In this document: one piece after another, positions 48,284 to 57,500 of the stretch
Layout: every line of letters begins with the position of its first letter
Position numbering within the stretch: the stretch's first letter is position 1
Assembly: GCA_016182905.1 (NCBI GenBank)
Contig: JACPFR010000019.1
Location: 1 to 64,000 of the forward strand
Direction: 5' to 3'
Origin: Elusimicrobiota bacterium
GTDB taxonomy: Bacteria > Elusimicrobiota > Elusimicrobia > UBA1565 > UBA9628
Length of the DNA: 64,000 nt
The notes under the pieces: generated by a model
Seen by the model: only the letters and a program-made list of their open reading frames with translations
The model's database searches: none
What the model was told of the DNA's origin: nothing
Position numbers and translations under genes: made by a program

Positions 48284-49110
48284 GAGAGCTTGTTCCGCTC
48301 CGAATAGCGATGCATGATCCCGCGTTCCTCGTCGGTGAGCGACTCCAGCCCGTCGGACAAGATCTTGTCGAGGATGCGATCCACCTCGGCCATGTCCGCG
48401 TCCGGCGAGGCGGCCTTCGGCTTGGCCGCGCGGCGCGGGACGGGGCGCGGGGCGGGGTCGTCCTCGGGCTCGGCGCTCCGCGCGCGGCGCCAGAGGGCCT
48501 TGAGCTGGATCTTGGCGACCCACCACCAGCGGATGTAGAGGTAGCCGGTGAGCATGCCGCCGAGGTGGGCGAAGCGCGCGACGCCGGGGGTGGAGCCGGT
48601 GGCGCCGGCGAAGAACTCGATGGCGCCGAACAGGAGCGCCATGTGCGCGGCCTTGATCGGGATCAGGAAGTAGAGGTAGACGACCGCGTCCGGGTACAGC
48701 ATCGCGAAGGCCACGAGCAGGCCGTACACGGAGCCCGAGGCGCCGATGACCGGGATGCCGGAATGCGGGGACATCGCGAGGTGCGCGGCGGCCGCCCCGA
48801 GCCCGCACAGGAAGTAATACTTGAGGAAGTCCCGCTCCCCCCACTGGGCCTCGACGGGCATGCCGAACATCCAGAGCGCGAACAGGTTGAAGACCAGGTG
48901 CCAGAGGTTGCCGTGGAGGAAGAGGTAGGTGAGCGGCTGCCAGATCCAGCGGTGGAAGAGGACCTGCTGGGGCACCAGGCCGAACAGGTTGTGCAGGTCG
49001 GGCACCACGAGGCCGGCGACGAAGCCGACGACGTTGGCGATCATCAGGGCCCGGATCGCCGGAGGCAGGCTGCGGAAATCGACGGGATCGTGGCGGAATA
49101 TGCGCGTCAC
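48280..49110 (-). CDS. Rhomboid-family intramembrane serine protease
   Basis: 276 residues and six membrane spans. Catalytic Ser in GASGSVYGLLVAFA and His in FAHLGGMLTGYLY; HLVFNLFALWMFG is the conserved loop-1 region. The C-terminal 75 residues are cytoplasmic, with an acidic SPDADMAEVDRILDKILSDG segment typical of bacterial rhomboids of this size. Starts at GTG 49110 overlapping polA (GTGA). Substrates are unknown. Confidence 0.94.
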   Translation of the reverse strand: MTRIFRHDPVDFRSLPPAIRALMIANVVGFVAGLVVPDLHNLFGLVPQQVLFHRWIWQPLTYLFLHGNLWHLVFNLFALWMFGMPVEAQWGERDFLKYYFLCGLGAAAAHLAMSPHSGIPVIGASGSVYGLLVAFAMLYPDAVVYLYFLIPIKAAHMALLFGAIEFFAGATGSTPGVARFAHLGGMLTGYLYIRWWWVAKIQLKALWRRARSAEPEDDPAPRPVPRRAAKPKAASPDADMAEVDRILDKILSDGLESLTDEERGIMHRYSERNKLS

Positions 49111-51710
49111 TTGGCTTTCTCCATGTCCTGCCAGTTCGGCCCGATCTTGACCTCGGCGACGACGGGCACGCGCAGCGTGATCGCGGCCTCCATCACCTTC
49201 TTGACCCAGGCGCCGAACGCGGGAGCCTCGCTCTTCGCGCACTCGAAGACGAGCTCGTCGTGCACCTGCAGGAGCATGACCGCGTCCTTCTTGCCCTTCG
49301 CCAGCTCCTTGGCGATGTCGATCATCGCCAGCTTGATGATGTCGGCCGAGCCGCCCTGGATCGGCGTGTTGCGCGCGGCGCGCTCGGTGAACTGGCGCAC
49401 GGCGGCGTTCTTCGCGGCCAGCTCCGGCAGCCAGCGCACGCGGCCGAGCAAGGTGCGCACGCAGCCGTCGGCCTTGGCCTGCGCCAGGTTCTTCTCCACC
49501 CAGGCGGACACGCCCGGGTAGCGCACGAGGTAGTTCTTGATGTAGGTCGAGGCTTCCTGCTGGGAGATGCCGAGCTGGTTGGAGAGGCCGAAGGCGGTCT
49601 GGCCGTAGACGATGCCGAAGTTGATGGCCTTGGCGGCGCGGCGCTGGTCGGTCGTCACGGCCTTGGGATCGAGGTGGAAGATCTCCGCGGCGGTGCGCAG
49701 GTGGATGTCCTCGCCCTCGGCGAAGGACTTCATGAGGGTCGCGTCCTGGGACTCGTGGGCGAGCACGCGCAGGTCGATCTGGGAGTAGTCGGCGGAGACG
49801 AGGACCTTGCCCTTCGGGGCGATGAACGCGCGCCGGATGCGGCGGCCGGCCTCGGTGCGGATCGGGATGTTCTGGAGGTTCGGGTCGAGGCTCGAGAGGC
49901 GGCCGGTCACGCTGCCGGTCTGGTCGAAGGTCGTGTGCACGCGGCTCGTCTGCATGCGCATGCGCTCGAGCAGGCCGCGGACGTAGGTGGACTCGAGCTT
50001 GGCGATCTCGCGGTACTCGAGGATCTTGCCGGGCAAGGCGTGCTGGGCGGCGAGCGACTGCAGGGTCTCCTCGTCCGTCGACCGTCCGCCGCCGGCGGTC
50101 TTGCGCAGGACGGGGAGATTGAGCTTGTCGAACAGGACTTCGCCCAGCTGCTTGGGCGACTGGGCGTTGAGGGGCGCGCCCGCGAGAGCGTCGATCTCTT
50201 TTTGAAGCGCGGCCAGGGCGAGGAGGAACTCCTTGGAGAGGCCGCGCAGATAGTCCGCGTCGGTCAGGATGCCGGCGCGCTCCATGCCGAGGAGAATGGA
50301 AGAGAGGGGCATCTCGACGTTCTGAAAAAGATCGTAGACCTTCGTCTCCTTCATCTTCGCGACGACGGCGTCGCGGCCCGAGCATTGGGCGGCGCGCGCG
50401 AGCACGGCGGCCTCGGGGTCGCCGTTCTTGGGATCGCGGGCGGACGTCGGGTCGATGCAGTACGCGGCGAGTTTATAGTCGAAATCGGGGCCGTTCAGGT
50501 CGACTCCAACGACGTCCAGCGCACGGCGCGTCCCTTTGAGATCCCAGCCGACTTTTAATGCATTACCCGCGAGCGAAGCGAGCGCGGCTTTCTCCTTGAG
50601 CTGGTGCTCGTCCAGAACGGCGACCTTGCCGTTCTCGAGGCCGAGGCCCGCGCGCACGCGCGACACGGACAGGAGCTCGCCTTCGCCGGCGGAGTCGGGG
50701 ATGGCGATGGCGAGAACCGCCTTCGATTTGGCCAAATCCTTGGCGATCGACTTCAAATCGACTTTTTCAACGGCAATGGCAGGCGCGGATATCGGCCCCT
50801 TAACAGACGGCGCAGGCGAGGTCGGCATGCCTTCGGCGCGTGGCGGCAGGGGAGCGCCAAGATCCTTGGCCAAGGTTCGGAATTCGAATTTTTCGAGACC
50901 GGCGGCCAACGTTTTGGGGTCGGGATCTTTAACCTTGCAGTCTTCGACGCTCGCCTCGAGCGGCACTTTTTCATCCAAAGCGATCAAAGACAGCGCCAGA
51001 TCCGCCGTTTTCTCCCCATCGATGAGCGCCTGCGTCAATTTAGGCGTGAGGGCCTTATCCCCTTTCTTCGCGGCCTCGATCGCGCCTTTCAGGCTTCCAT
51101 ACGTCTTGATCAGCTTCACCGCTCCCACGGGCCCCACGCCCTTGAGCCCCGGCACGTTGTCCGACGAATCCCCGACGATCGCCAGGTAATCGCGCACCGA
51201 CTTGGCCATGATGCCGAATTTCTCCTCGATCTGGGCCTCGTCCATCCAGGCGTCCCTCGAGACGTTGAAGACCCTGATCCCCGGCCGCACGAGCTGCAGC
51301 GCGTCCTTATCTCCCGTCACCAGCACCGCGTCCCAACCCTCGGCGACGGCCTTGGCCGCCATGGTCGCCATGATGTCGTCGGCCTCATAGCCGACCTTCT
51401 CGATGCAGTGAAAACCCAGCGCCTCGGTGAGCGGCTTGGCCTGGCCGAGCTGGGTGATCAGGTCCCCGTCGATCTCCTTGCGCGTGGCCTTGTACAGCTC
51501 GTAGGCCTTGTGGCGGAAGGTGGCGCCCGGCGTGTCGAAGCAGACGGCGATGCCCTCGGGCTTGTCGCGCTTGAGGATCTGGATCAAGGTCCGCGCGAAG
51601 CCGTACAGCGCCCCCACCGGCTCGCCCTTGGAGTTCGTCAGGGGCGGCAAGGCGTGATAGGCCCTATGAAGGTAAGCGTGGGCGTCGATCAGGTAAAGAC
51701 GGGGTTTCAT
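49107..51710 (-). CDS. polA: DNA polymerase I, probably without proofreading activity
   Basis: 867 residues. 5'-nuclease domain (1-295: YLIDAHAYLHRAYHALPPLT, YEADDIMATMA, VGDSSDNVPGLKGVGP), a central domain (about 310-480) and a family A polymerase domain with motif A VSADYSQIDLRVLAHES, motif B RRAAKAINFGIVYGQTAFGL and motif C LLQVHDELVFE. In the central domain the DxE of the first exonuclease motif is replaced (VLAIAIPDSAGEG), so 3'-5' editing is probably lost, as in the Taq enzyme. Translation is coupled to the rhomboid gene by GTGA. The central domain is coded by less GC-rich DNA. Confidence 0.95.
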   Translation of the reverse strand: MKPRLYLIDAHAYLHRAYHALPPLTNSKGEPVGALYGFARTLIQILKRDKPEGIAVCFDTPGATFRHKAYELYKATRKEIDGDLITQLGQAKPLTEALGFHCIEKVGYEADDIMATMAAKAVAEGWDAVLVTGDKDALQLVRPGIRVFNVSRDAWMDEAQIEEKFGIMAKSVRDYLAIVGDSSDNVPGLKGVGPVGAVKLIKTYGSLKGAIEAAKKGDKALTPKLTQALIDGEKTADLALSLIALDEKVPLEASVEDCKVKDPDPKTLAAGLEKFEFRTLAKDLGAPLPPRAEGMPTSPAPSVKGPISAPAIAVEKVDLKSIAKDLAKSKAVLAIAIPDSAGEGELLSVSRVRAGLGLENGKVAVLDEHQLKEKAALASLAGNALKVGWDLKGTRRALDVVGVDLNGPDFDYKLAAYCIDPTSARDPKNGDPEAAVLARAAQCSGRDAVVAKMKETKVYDLFQNVEMPLSSILLGMERAGILTDADYLRGLSKEFLLALAALQKEIDALAGAPLNAQSPKQLGEVLFDKLNLPVLRKTAGGGRSTDEETLQSLAAQHALPGKILEYREIAKLESTYVRGLLERMRMQTSRVHTTFDQTGSVTGRLSSLDPNLQNIPIRTEAGRRIRRAFIAPKGKVLVSADYSQIDLRVLAHESQDATLMKSFAEGEDIHLRTAAEIFHLDPKAVTTDQRRAAKAINFGIVYGQTAFGLSNQLGISQQEASTYIKNYLVRYPGVSAWVEKNLAQAKADGCVRTLLGRVRWLPELAAKNAAVRQFTERAARNTPIQGGSADIIKLAMIDIAKELAKGKKDAVMLLQVHDELVFECAKSEAPAFGAWVKKVMEAAITLRVPVVAEVKIGPNWQDMEKAK

Positions 51711-51755
51711 CGACCGGAGGTCGGATAGAGGACGGCTGGAAGTCTTAAGGAACGG

Positions 51756-52082
51756 CTATGAAGCGAGAAGACCGTCGAGGAGCTTCTTGATGTCGGCCTT
51801 GGACTGCACGCCGACGCGCTGCTCGACCATCTTGCCGCCTTTGAAGAACAAAATCGTGGGGATGGCCGAGATGCGGAAGCGGCCGGGCGCGTTGGGATGC
51901 TCGTCGGTGTTGAGCTTGCCGACCTTGACCTTGCCCGCGTACTCCTTGGCGATCTCCTCGATGATGGGCGTCAGCATCCGGCACGGACCGCACCACGGAG
52001 CCCAGAAGTCGACCAGCACGGGCTGGGCGGACTCGAGAACTTCCTTGTCGAAGGTGTCGTCGGTGAGCTGGATTTCGGCCAT
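51756..52082 (-). CDS. trxA: Thioredoxin
   Basis: 108 residues with the classic active site FWAPWCGPC (Cys31, Cys34), Asp25-type buried acid in VLVDFW and the cis-Pro loop SAIPTILFF. No signal peptide, so cytoplasmic. A GGAG site precedes the ATG; a TATCAT hexamer some 47 bases upstream gives a normal leader, in contrast to the leaderless genes elsewhere in the window. Confidence 0.97.
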   Translation of the reverse strand: MAEIQLTDDTFDKEVLESAQPVLVDFWAPWCGPCRMLTPIIEEIAKEYAGKVKVGKLNTDEHPNAPGRFRISAIPTILFFKGGKMVEQRVGVQSKADIKKLLDGLLAS

Positions 52083-52146
52083 CTGAGGGGTCTCCTGGGA
52101 GGGAACGAGGACTGCCTTCTCATGATAGCAGGACGACGGAACGGAG

Positions 52147-53352
52147 TCAAGCGCGCCGTCGTCGTCGCCGCAGCAGCTCCTCGCACCCGGCTCCGGCGAG
52201 CATCAGGACGATGATCATCAGCGGCACGCGGTAGCGGATCGGGGCCTGGCTGATCGAGAAGGACAAGGTCACGGAGACGAGCATCGGCGCGAAGAACCAG
52301 CGCACCCAGGCGTCGCGGCGCTCGATCCAGAGGCCGAACAAGGCCAGCGGGATGAGCCAGCCGTCGGACGCGAGGGCCGTCAGCGCGACGACGAGGTAGG
52401 AGTGCGTGTAGGCGCGGGCGTGCGGGACCAGGCGCCAGAGCTTGACGCCGTGCTCGGCCATCGACGCGAGGAACTCGAACGGATGCGCGAGGAGGTAGGC
52501 CTTGGACGCGGCCATGAACGCCTTGTGCACGGGAATCTCCCCCTGGAGCGCGGCGATCCTCATGAAGGTCGCGTCGGACGTGAGGAGGCGGTTCTGCTCC
52601 TCGGTGCCGAGCGCCTCGTAGGGGACGGTCATGCCGATGTAGATCTCCGCGCCGACGTTGGAGGAGAACGGGATCACCTCGCGGAACACGAGCCAGTTGC
52701 GCCCGGCCCAGGCGCCGATCATGAGGACGAGGGGCAGAGCGAAGGCCGCGGCGCGCTTGAGCCTCAGTCCGGGCGTTCCCGTGACGAACAGGGCCAGGAC
52801 CGACCAGAAGCAGGCGACGGCCCAGGCGCCGTTGGCGAGACAAAGCCATCCCGCCAAAAACCCCGCCCCGAGAGCCGCCCAGGGGCCTTTCCAGCGGACG
52901 AGGACATAGAGGAGCAGGACGAGCAGGAACGCCAGGAAGTCCTCCCGGAAGAAATAGCCGGCGTAGTAGATGAAGTAGGGGTACAAGACGCAGGCCCAGA
53001 AGGAAAAGCGTCCGACGAACGGGGAGAACAGCCTCGCCGCGAGACCGTAGAGTATCCCCGCGGTCAGCGTCGACAGCAACACCTGGGCGAGGAAGACGTA
53101 CATCCGGTGCGTCGTGAAGATCTTGTAGATCAACGCGACGAAGAGGATGTACCCCGGCTCGCGCCGCGCGGTCGGCACGCCCCCGGGCGGGTCGCTGTAC
53201 ACGCCGGAGGCCAGCAGGCCGCGGGCGATCGGCTCGTACTCGTACTTGCCGGTCGGCGTCGGCTGGACGTCCTTATGATAGGCGTGGAGGGTGAAGCCCA
53301 GGCGCAGGACCAGCGCCAGCAGCAGGCCGATCGTCAGCTCGCGCCGGCTCAT
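52147..53352 (-). CDS. GT39-like (GT-C fold) membrane glycosyltransferase
   Basis: 401 residues with about 10 membrane spans. N-terminal loop YEYEPIARGLLASGVYS and EPGYILFVALIYKIF match the PMT_2/GT39 pattern in which acidic loop residues bind a lipid-phosphate sugar; PYFIYYAGYFFREDFLAFLL is the second conserved region. It should transfer a sugar from a polyprenyl-phosphate carrier on the outer face of the membrane. ATGA overlap with the next gene upstream, another GT-C-like protein. Confidence 0.85.
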   Translation of the reverse strand: MSRRELTIGLLLALVLRLGFTLHAYHKDVQPTPTGKYEYEPIARGLLASGVYSDPPGGVPTARREPGYILFVALIYKIFTTHRMYVFLAQVLLSTLTAGILYGLAARLFSPFVGRFSFWACVLYPYFIYYAGYFFREDFLAFLLVLLLYVLVRWKGPWAALGAGFLAGWLCLANGAWAVACFWSVLALFVTGTPGLRLKRAAAFALPLVLMIGAWAGRNWLVFREVIPFSSNVGAEIYIGMTVPYEALGTEEQNRLLTSDATFMRIAALQGEIPVHKAFMAASKAYLLAHPFEFLASMAEHGVKLWRLVPHARAYTHSYLVVALTALASDGWLIPLALFGLWIERRDAWVRWFFAPMLVSVTLSFSISQAPIRYRVPLMIIVLMLAGAGCEELLRRRRRRA

Positions 53353-55139
53353 GGGCCTTTCCCCTTCAGGGCGTAGATCTCGACGAGAGGGTTCGCCGTC
53401 GTCGAGCTCGGGTCGAGCGCGATCCACGGGAAGAGGCGGGCGCGCGGGAACACGGCGCGGCGCTCGTAGCGGCTCAGGACGGGGGCCAGGGCCGGGCGGT
53501 CGTCGTAATCGGGGACGGTCAAGGCCAGCCAGCGCGGCAGCTGGGCCTCGGGCAAGGACGCGGCGAGCCCGGGCTCGATGAACTTCAGCCGGTAGCGGTC
53601 GTAGCGGAAGAAGGGGCTGTTCGACGGCTGGGGATAGCGGAGGAGGCCGATCTGGGCGCCTTCCGGCACGTTCTTCTCGATCCACTCCCCGGAGAGGAAA
53701 TGATTGGAACGGGCGCCTTCGCCGAGGGAGAAATTGTACGCGTAGGAGAAGCCCTGGCACGCGAGGCCGGCCAGGACGATCGCCGCGGTCGCCGTGCCGA
53801 AGCGGCCCGCGGGGCCTTTCAGCGCGCGCAGCTCGGCCAGCAGGCGCCCCGCGAGCAGGGACCCGACCGCGAGCCACCCGATGAAGTAGCGCGCCTGGCG
53901 CGTCGCGAGCACGCCGCCGACGGTCGCCGTGGAGGCCAGCGCCAGCAGGAAGGCGAAGGCGCAAAGAAGGAGCACCGGCTCGCGGCGGCCCTTGAGCAAG
54001 GCCAGCGCGGCGCCGCCCAGCATCAAGGTCAGGACCGGAGCCGTGACCGAGCGGAGCAGAGCGTTCGTCGCGAACAGCCACACGTGGGAGGGGTTCATGG
54101 CGCTGAAGCCGCTGAGCACCTTCATCTCCGCCGTCGCCTCGCCGAGATTGGTCAGCCAGTACGGGCTGACGAGGAAGAACACGCCCACGGCGCACAGTCC
54201 CGCGGCGAGCAGGCCCGCGATCTCGCCGCGCGGCGGGCGCGGCCTCCCGTCCGGCGCGTGAAGGCCGGCCAGGCGCATCGCCCCCGCCGCCCCGACGACG
54301 AGGCAGGCGGGCCAGGCGCCGAGGAAGGACGCCGTCGCCAGGCCCGCGACGGTCCCCGCCGCCGCATAGTCCTTGAGGGACCCGCGCGCGAGCACCGCGG
54401 CGCAGCGGTCCACCGTCCACAGCGCGAGGAAGGCCCAGAAGGTGTGCGTCTTGAGGACGTGGGCCTGAACCACGGCCGCCGGCGTCATCAGGAAGAGCGC
54501 CGCGGCCAGGACTCCGGCCTCGCCGCCCCCGGCGTGGCGCCGGCCCAGGCGCAGGAGCATCAGGCCGCAGCCGACGAACGCCGCGACCGAGAGGAGGCGG
54601 CCGGCGAGGTACATCCCGCCCATGTCCGCGGGGTTGGCCAGGTAATGGAGCAGGGAGCTCTTCAGCGTGACCAGCCCCGTCGCCGCGCCGAGCGCCAGCG
54701 CCGCGCCCACCGAGTAGATGTGCAGGGCGCCGTAGGTGAACAGGTGCGGGTTGAACTGCAGCCGCCTCGGCTTCATGCGCGACAGGGCGAGCAGGATGGT
54801 CTGCTCGTCCTCGTGCTCGGAACGGAGGTAGAACGAGCGGTAGGAGTTCAGCAGCTCCTTGGGCGGGGTCTTCCACCCCGCGGGAGTCTCGACGATCCCG
54901 GTGAAGGTGCCGAACGACTTCGGGTTGACCATCAGGTTCTCGCCCAGGCTCGCGTGCATCGCGGACCACGAGCTCGCCAGCTCCTGATGGAAGGCGGGGC
55001 CGTCGAGCCCCGGCGGCAGCACGCGCCCCAGGCGCTCCGGGCCGGGCAGCCCCCAGCGGATGCCCCAGAGGCCGAGCGCCAGCCCCAGCAGGACGACGCC
55101 GGCGGCCGGCGCCTTGCGGCCTATTTGAACCGTCGCCAC
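53349..55139 (-). CDS. Large GT-C-like membrane glycosyltransferase
   Basis: 596 residues, about 12 spans and a C-terminal soluble segment (about 480-595). The first loop contains SEHEDEQTILLALSRMKPRR LQFNP (split), resembling the DE(P/Q)..(I/L)L.AL..M...(L/F)NP loop of GT39-like enzymes. It starts at GTG 55139, 19 bases inside the GT2 gene, and overlaps the next gene by ATGA. Together with the GT2 upstream, which would make a polyprenyl-phosphate sugar, it forms a donor-synthesis/transfer unit. Confidence 0.8.
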   Translation of the reverse strand: MATVQIGRKAPAAGVVLLGLALGLWGIRWGLPGPERLGRVLPPGLDGPAFHQELASSWSAMHASLGENLMVNPKSFGTFTGIVETPAGWKTPPKELLNSYRSFYLRSEHEDEQTILLALSRMKPRRLQFNPHLFTYGALHIYSVGAALALGAATGLVTLKSSLLHYLANPADMGGMYLAGRLLSVAAFVGCGLMLLRLGRRHAGGGEAGVLAAALFLMTPAAVVQAHVLKTHTFWAFLALWTVDRCAAVLARGSLKDYAAAGTVAGLATASFLGAWPACLVVGAAGAMRLAGLHAPDGRPRPPRGEIAGLLAAGLCAVGVFFLVSPYWLTNLGEATAEMKVLSGFSAMNPSHVWLFATNALLRSVTAPVLTLMLGGAALALLKGRREPVLLLCAFAFLLALASTATVGGVLATRQARYFIGWLAVGSLLAGRLLAELRALKGPAGRFGTATAAIVLAGLACQGFSYAYNFSLGEGARSNHFLSGEWIEKNVPEGAQIGLLRYPQPSNSPFFRYDRYRLKFIEPGLAASLPEAQLPRWLALTVPDYDDRPALAPVLSRYERRAVFPRARLFPWIALDPSSTTANPLVEIYALKGKGP

Positions 55140-55804
55140 AGCTTGTAGAGCGTCTCCAGGTAGCTCATGCCGAACTTGAAGATGCGGGCCTTCGACTCGC
55201 CCTGCTCGCGCGGGACGTACAGGTAGGGGATCTCCAGGACCTTCTTGCCGCTCCCCCACAGGAAGACGATGATCTCGGCGACGACGTCGTAATACGGGCC
55301 CTCGCTCTCGACCGCCTGGACGTCCGCGGCCTTGTAGAGGCGGAAGCCGCCGGAGATGTCGGTGAGCGGGCAGACGAGCACGGTGCGGTAGACCGCGTTG
55401 AGGATCCGGCTGAGCAGGCGCCGGCCCCACGGACGGGTGTCCCCCGCCCCGGGCAGGTAGCGGGAGCCCATGACCACGGAGTAGTCCTCGCGCTTCGCCC
55501 AGAAGGTCCCGAACAGGCTCTTGGGGTGGGAGGAGTCCGCGTCGAGGGCGAGGATGTACTTCCCCCGCGACAGGGCGATGCCCTCGCGGTAGGCGTTGCC
55601 GTAGCCGGGCTTGCTCTGGCGCACCACGCGCACGCCCGCCTTCTTCGCGATCTCGACCGTGCCGTCGGTGGAGCCGCCGTCGACGATGAGCACCTCGTAG
55701 TTCGGCTCGATGGGCTCGATCGCGGGCCCGAGCTGGCTCAGGAACTCGCCGAGCGCGCCCGACTCGTTGAGCGTCAACGTCAGGATCGTCAGCTCCGGAG
55801 TCAT
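55121..55804 (-). CDS. Family 2 glycosyltransferase (polyprenyl-phosphate sugar synthase type)
   Basis: 227 residues, GT-A fold: LTLNESGALGEFLSQLGP, VDGGSTDGTVEIAKKAGVRV, LALDADSSHPKSLFG (DxD), MGSRYLPGAG and ISGGFRLYKAADV. Length without C-terminal spans and the GGF(R) block match dolichol/polyprenyl-phosphate mannose synthase (Dpm1) types. It would charge the lipid carrier used by the two GT-C proteins downstream. Confidence 0.93.
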   Translation of the reverse strand: MTPELTILTLTLNESGALGEFLSQLGPAIEPIEPNYEVLIVDGGSTDGTVEIAKKAGVRVVRQSKPGYGNAYREGIALSRGKYILALDADSSHPKSLFGTFWAKREDYSVVMGSRYLPGAGDTRPWGRRLLSRILNAVYRTVLVCPLTDISGGFRLYKAADVQAVESEGPYYDVVAEIIVFLWGSGKKVLEIPYLYVPREQGESKARIFKFGMSYLETLYKLWRRFK

Positions 55805-56199
55805 TTCCGGGAGGCTTTCTTGGGCTCGATCAGCGGCTCGGCGAGACGGAAGGTGTCCTTCTCGTAGTCGCGGCCGTGGCGCAGGCCGTGCGCCAGCGCG
55901 AGGAAGGTCGCGTCGGTCAGCGCCTCGGTCGCGTGCGCCTCGTCGGGCGGGCTGACGGCCAGGTCGCCGGGCTTCAGGATCACCGTCGTCGTGCCGCCCT
56001 TCTTCCCGCGCGAGACGTACTTCACGCGGCCGGACAGCACGTAGGTGTACTGGATCGTCTTCTTGTGGAAGTGGTTCGCCCGGACCGCGCCTTTCTTGTT
56101 GGTGATGATCGTGACGGCGTTCAGCGGGACCCCGTCCAGGATGTCGGTGATCGCCCCGCGCGCATCGACGAAGGCCGGCTTGCGGCGGAAGAGCTTCAT
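55801..56199 (-). CDS. Cupin-domain protein (sugar isomerase/epimerase-like)
   Basis: 132 residues, a single cupin: DARGAITDILDGVPLNAVTI, RANHFHKKTIQYTYVLSGRV (metal-type His) and LKPGDLAVSPPDEAHATEAL. It resembles cupins found in sugar-nucleotide clusters (WxcM/FdtA-like or capsular polysaccharide cupins). It is four-base coupled to both neighbours, the methyltransferase and the GT2, so a sugar-modification step is likely. Confidence 0.8.
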   Translation of the reverse strand: MKLFRRKPAFVDARGAITDILDGVPLNAVTIITNKKGAVRANHFHKKTIQYTYVLSGRVKYVSRGKKGGTTTVILKPGDLAVSPPDEAHATEALTDATFLALAHGLRHGRDYEKDTFRLAEPLIEPKKASRK

Positions 56200-57422
56200 G
56201 GCTTGGTGATCCTCGGGCGCGGGATGGGGATGATGAAGCGGCCGCCTTTCTTCACGTACTCCTTCAGGTTGGCCATGATCTCGGGCGCGAAGTTCCAGGC
56301 GAGCAGCAAAGCGTAGTCTGGCTTGCGCCGGAGCAGCTCGGAGTCGGGCAGGATCGGGATGTGGGAGCCCGGCGTGAACCGGCCGATCTTGAGCGTCGAC
56401 TTCTCGGTGACGAAGTCGAGGGTCTCGGAGCCGATCTTGGAATAATTGAGGAGGGTCATGCCCTTCGCGGGCGCCGACACGGCGACGATGCTCTTCCCCT
56501 TGTGCTTGAGGTCGCGCAGCAGCCAGAGCAGGTCCGCCCGGTTCTTCTCCACGTCGGCGGCGAATTTGCGCAGGACCTTCTCGGAGTGCAGCCCGGCCTT
56601 GGCCTCGCCCTTCAGGGTCTGCCCGACGCGGGCCTCGACGCGGTGTTTGCCGGGGCGCCCGACGAACACCCGGAAGGAGCCGCCGTGGATGTTCTGCTTC
56701 TCGACGTCGAAGACCTCGAGGCCGTGCTTCTTGAAGAACGGGATCATCGGCTTCAGCGACAGGTACGAGAGGTGCTCGTGGTAGATCGTGTCGTACTCGA
56801 GGTTCTCGACCAAGGTCTGGAAGTGCGGCGCCTCCATGATGAAGACGCCCTCAGGCGTCAGGAGGACGTCGAGCGCCTTGACGAAATCGACGAGGTCGTT
56901 GACGTGCGCGAAGCAGTTCGACGCGGTGACCACCGACGCCTTGCCGTGCTCGCCGCGGATCTTGGCCGCGAGGTCGGCGCTGAACAGCTCGTTGAGGGTC
57001 GGGATGCCGTTCTTCTCGGCGATGCGGACGATGTTCGCCGCCGGGTCGATGCCGAGGATGCGCGTCCCGTTGGCCTTGAAGTTGCCGAGGAGCACGCCGA
57101 CGTTGCTGCCCACGTCGATGACGAGGTCCTTGCCGCCCAGGCCGAAGCGCCGGACGGTCTGCTCCGCGAACCGGGCGAAATGCTCCCGCCCGGTGCGCGT
57201 CGTGGACGCCTCATAGGGATAATCGTGGCGGTACAGGATCTCGGGGGAGACGACGTAGCCGAGCTGGCTCAGCCCGCAGGCCCGGCACATCCAGACGTCG
57301 AGCGGGTAATACGCCCGCGGGTAGCGCAGCTGCTCCTTGCGCAGGAATTCGTCGGCCGGGGGCATGAAGCCCAGATCGAGGAACTGGTACAGGTTCTCGC
57401 TGCGGCACATGCGGCAAATCAT
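56196..57422 (-). CDS. Sugar C-methyltransferase-like SAM enzyme
   Basis: 408 residues in three parts: an N-terminal zinc module (CRMCRSENLYQFLDLGFMPP ... CRACGLSQLGYV, four Cys), a central SAM-binding domain (VIDVGSNVGVLLGNFKANGT, NCFAHVNDL) and a C-terminal domain (VSAPAKGMTLLNYSKIGSET, PILPDSELLRRKPDYALLLA). This order is that of TDP-sugar C-methyltransferases such as TylCIII and NovU. Its sugar substrate could derive from the dehydratase at 32381-33367. Confidence 0.93.
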   Translation of the reverse strand: MICRMCRSENLYQFLDLGFMPPADEFLRKEQLRYPRAYYPLDVWMCRACGLSQLGYVVSPEILYRHDYPYEASTTRTGREHFARFAEQTVRRFGLGGKDLVIDVGSNVGVLLGNFKANGTRILGIDPAANIVRIAEKNGIPTLNELFSADLAAKIRGEHGKASVVTASNCFAHVNDLVDFVKALDVLLTPEGVFIMEAPHFQTLVENLEYDTIYHEHLSYLSLKPMIPFFKKHGLEVFDVEKQNIHGGSFRVFVGRPGKHRVEARVGQTLKGEAKAGLHSEKVLRKFAADVEKNRADLLWLLRDLKHKGKSIVAVSAPAKGMTLLNYSKIGSETLDFVTEKSTLKIGRFTPGSHIPILPDSELLRRKPDYALLLAWNFAPEIMANLKEYVKKGGRFIIPIPRPRITKP

Positions 57423-57500
57423 GGTGGATTAAAAATACCTTTTTTAGCGAAGCTTTTAGCGCCCCGCACTTACGTTAACGGAACGCTCCCGACAGCGACG

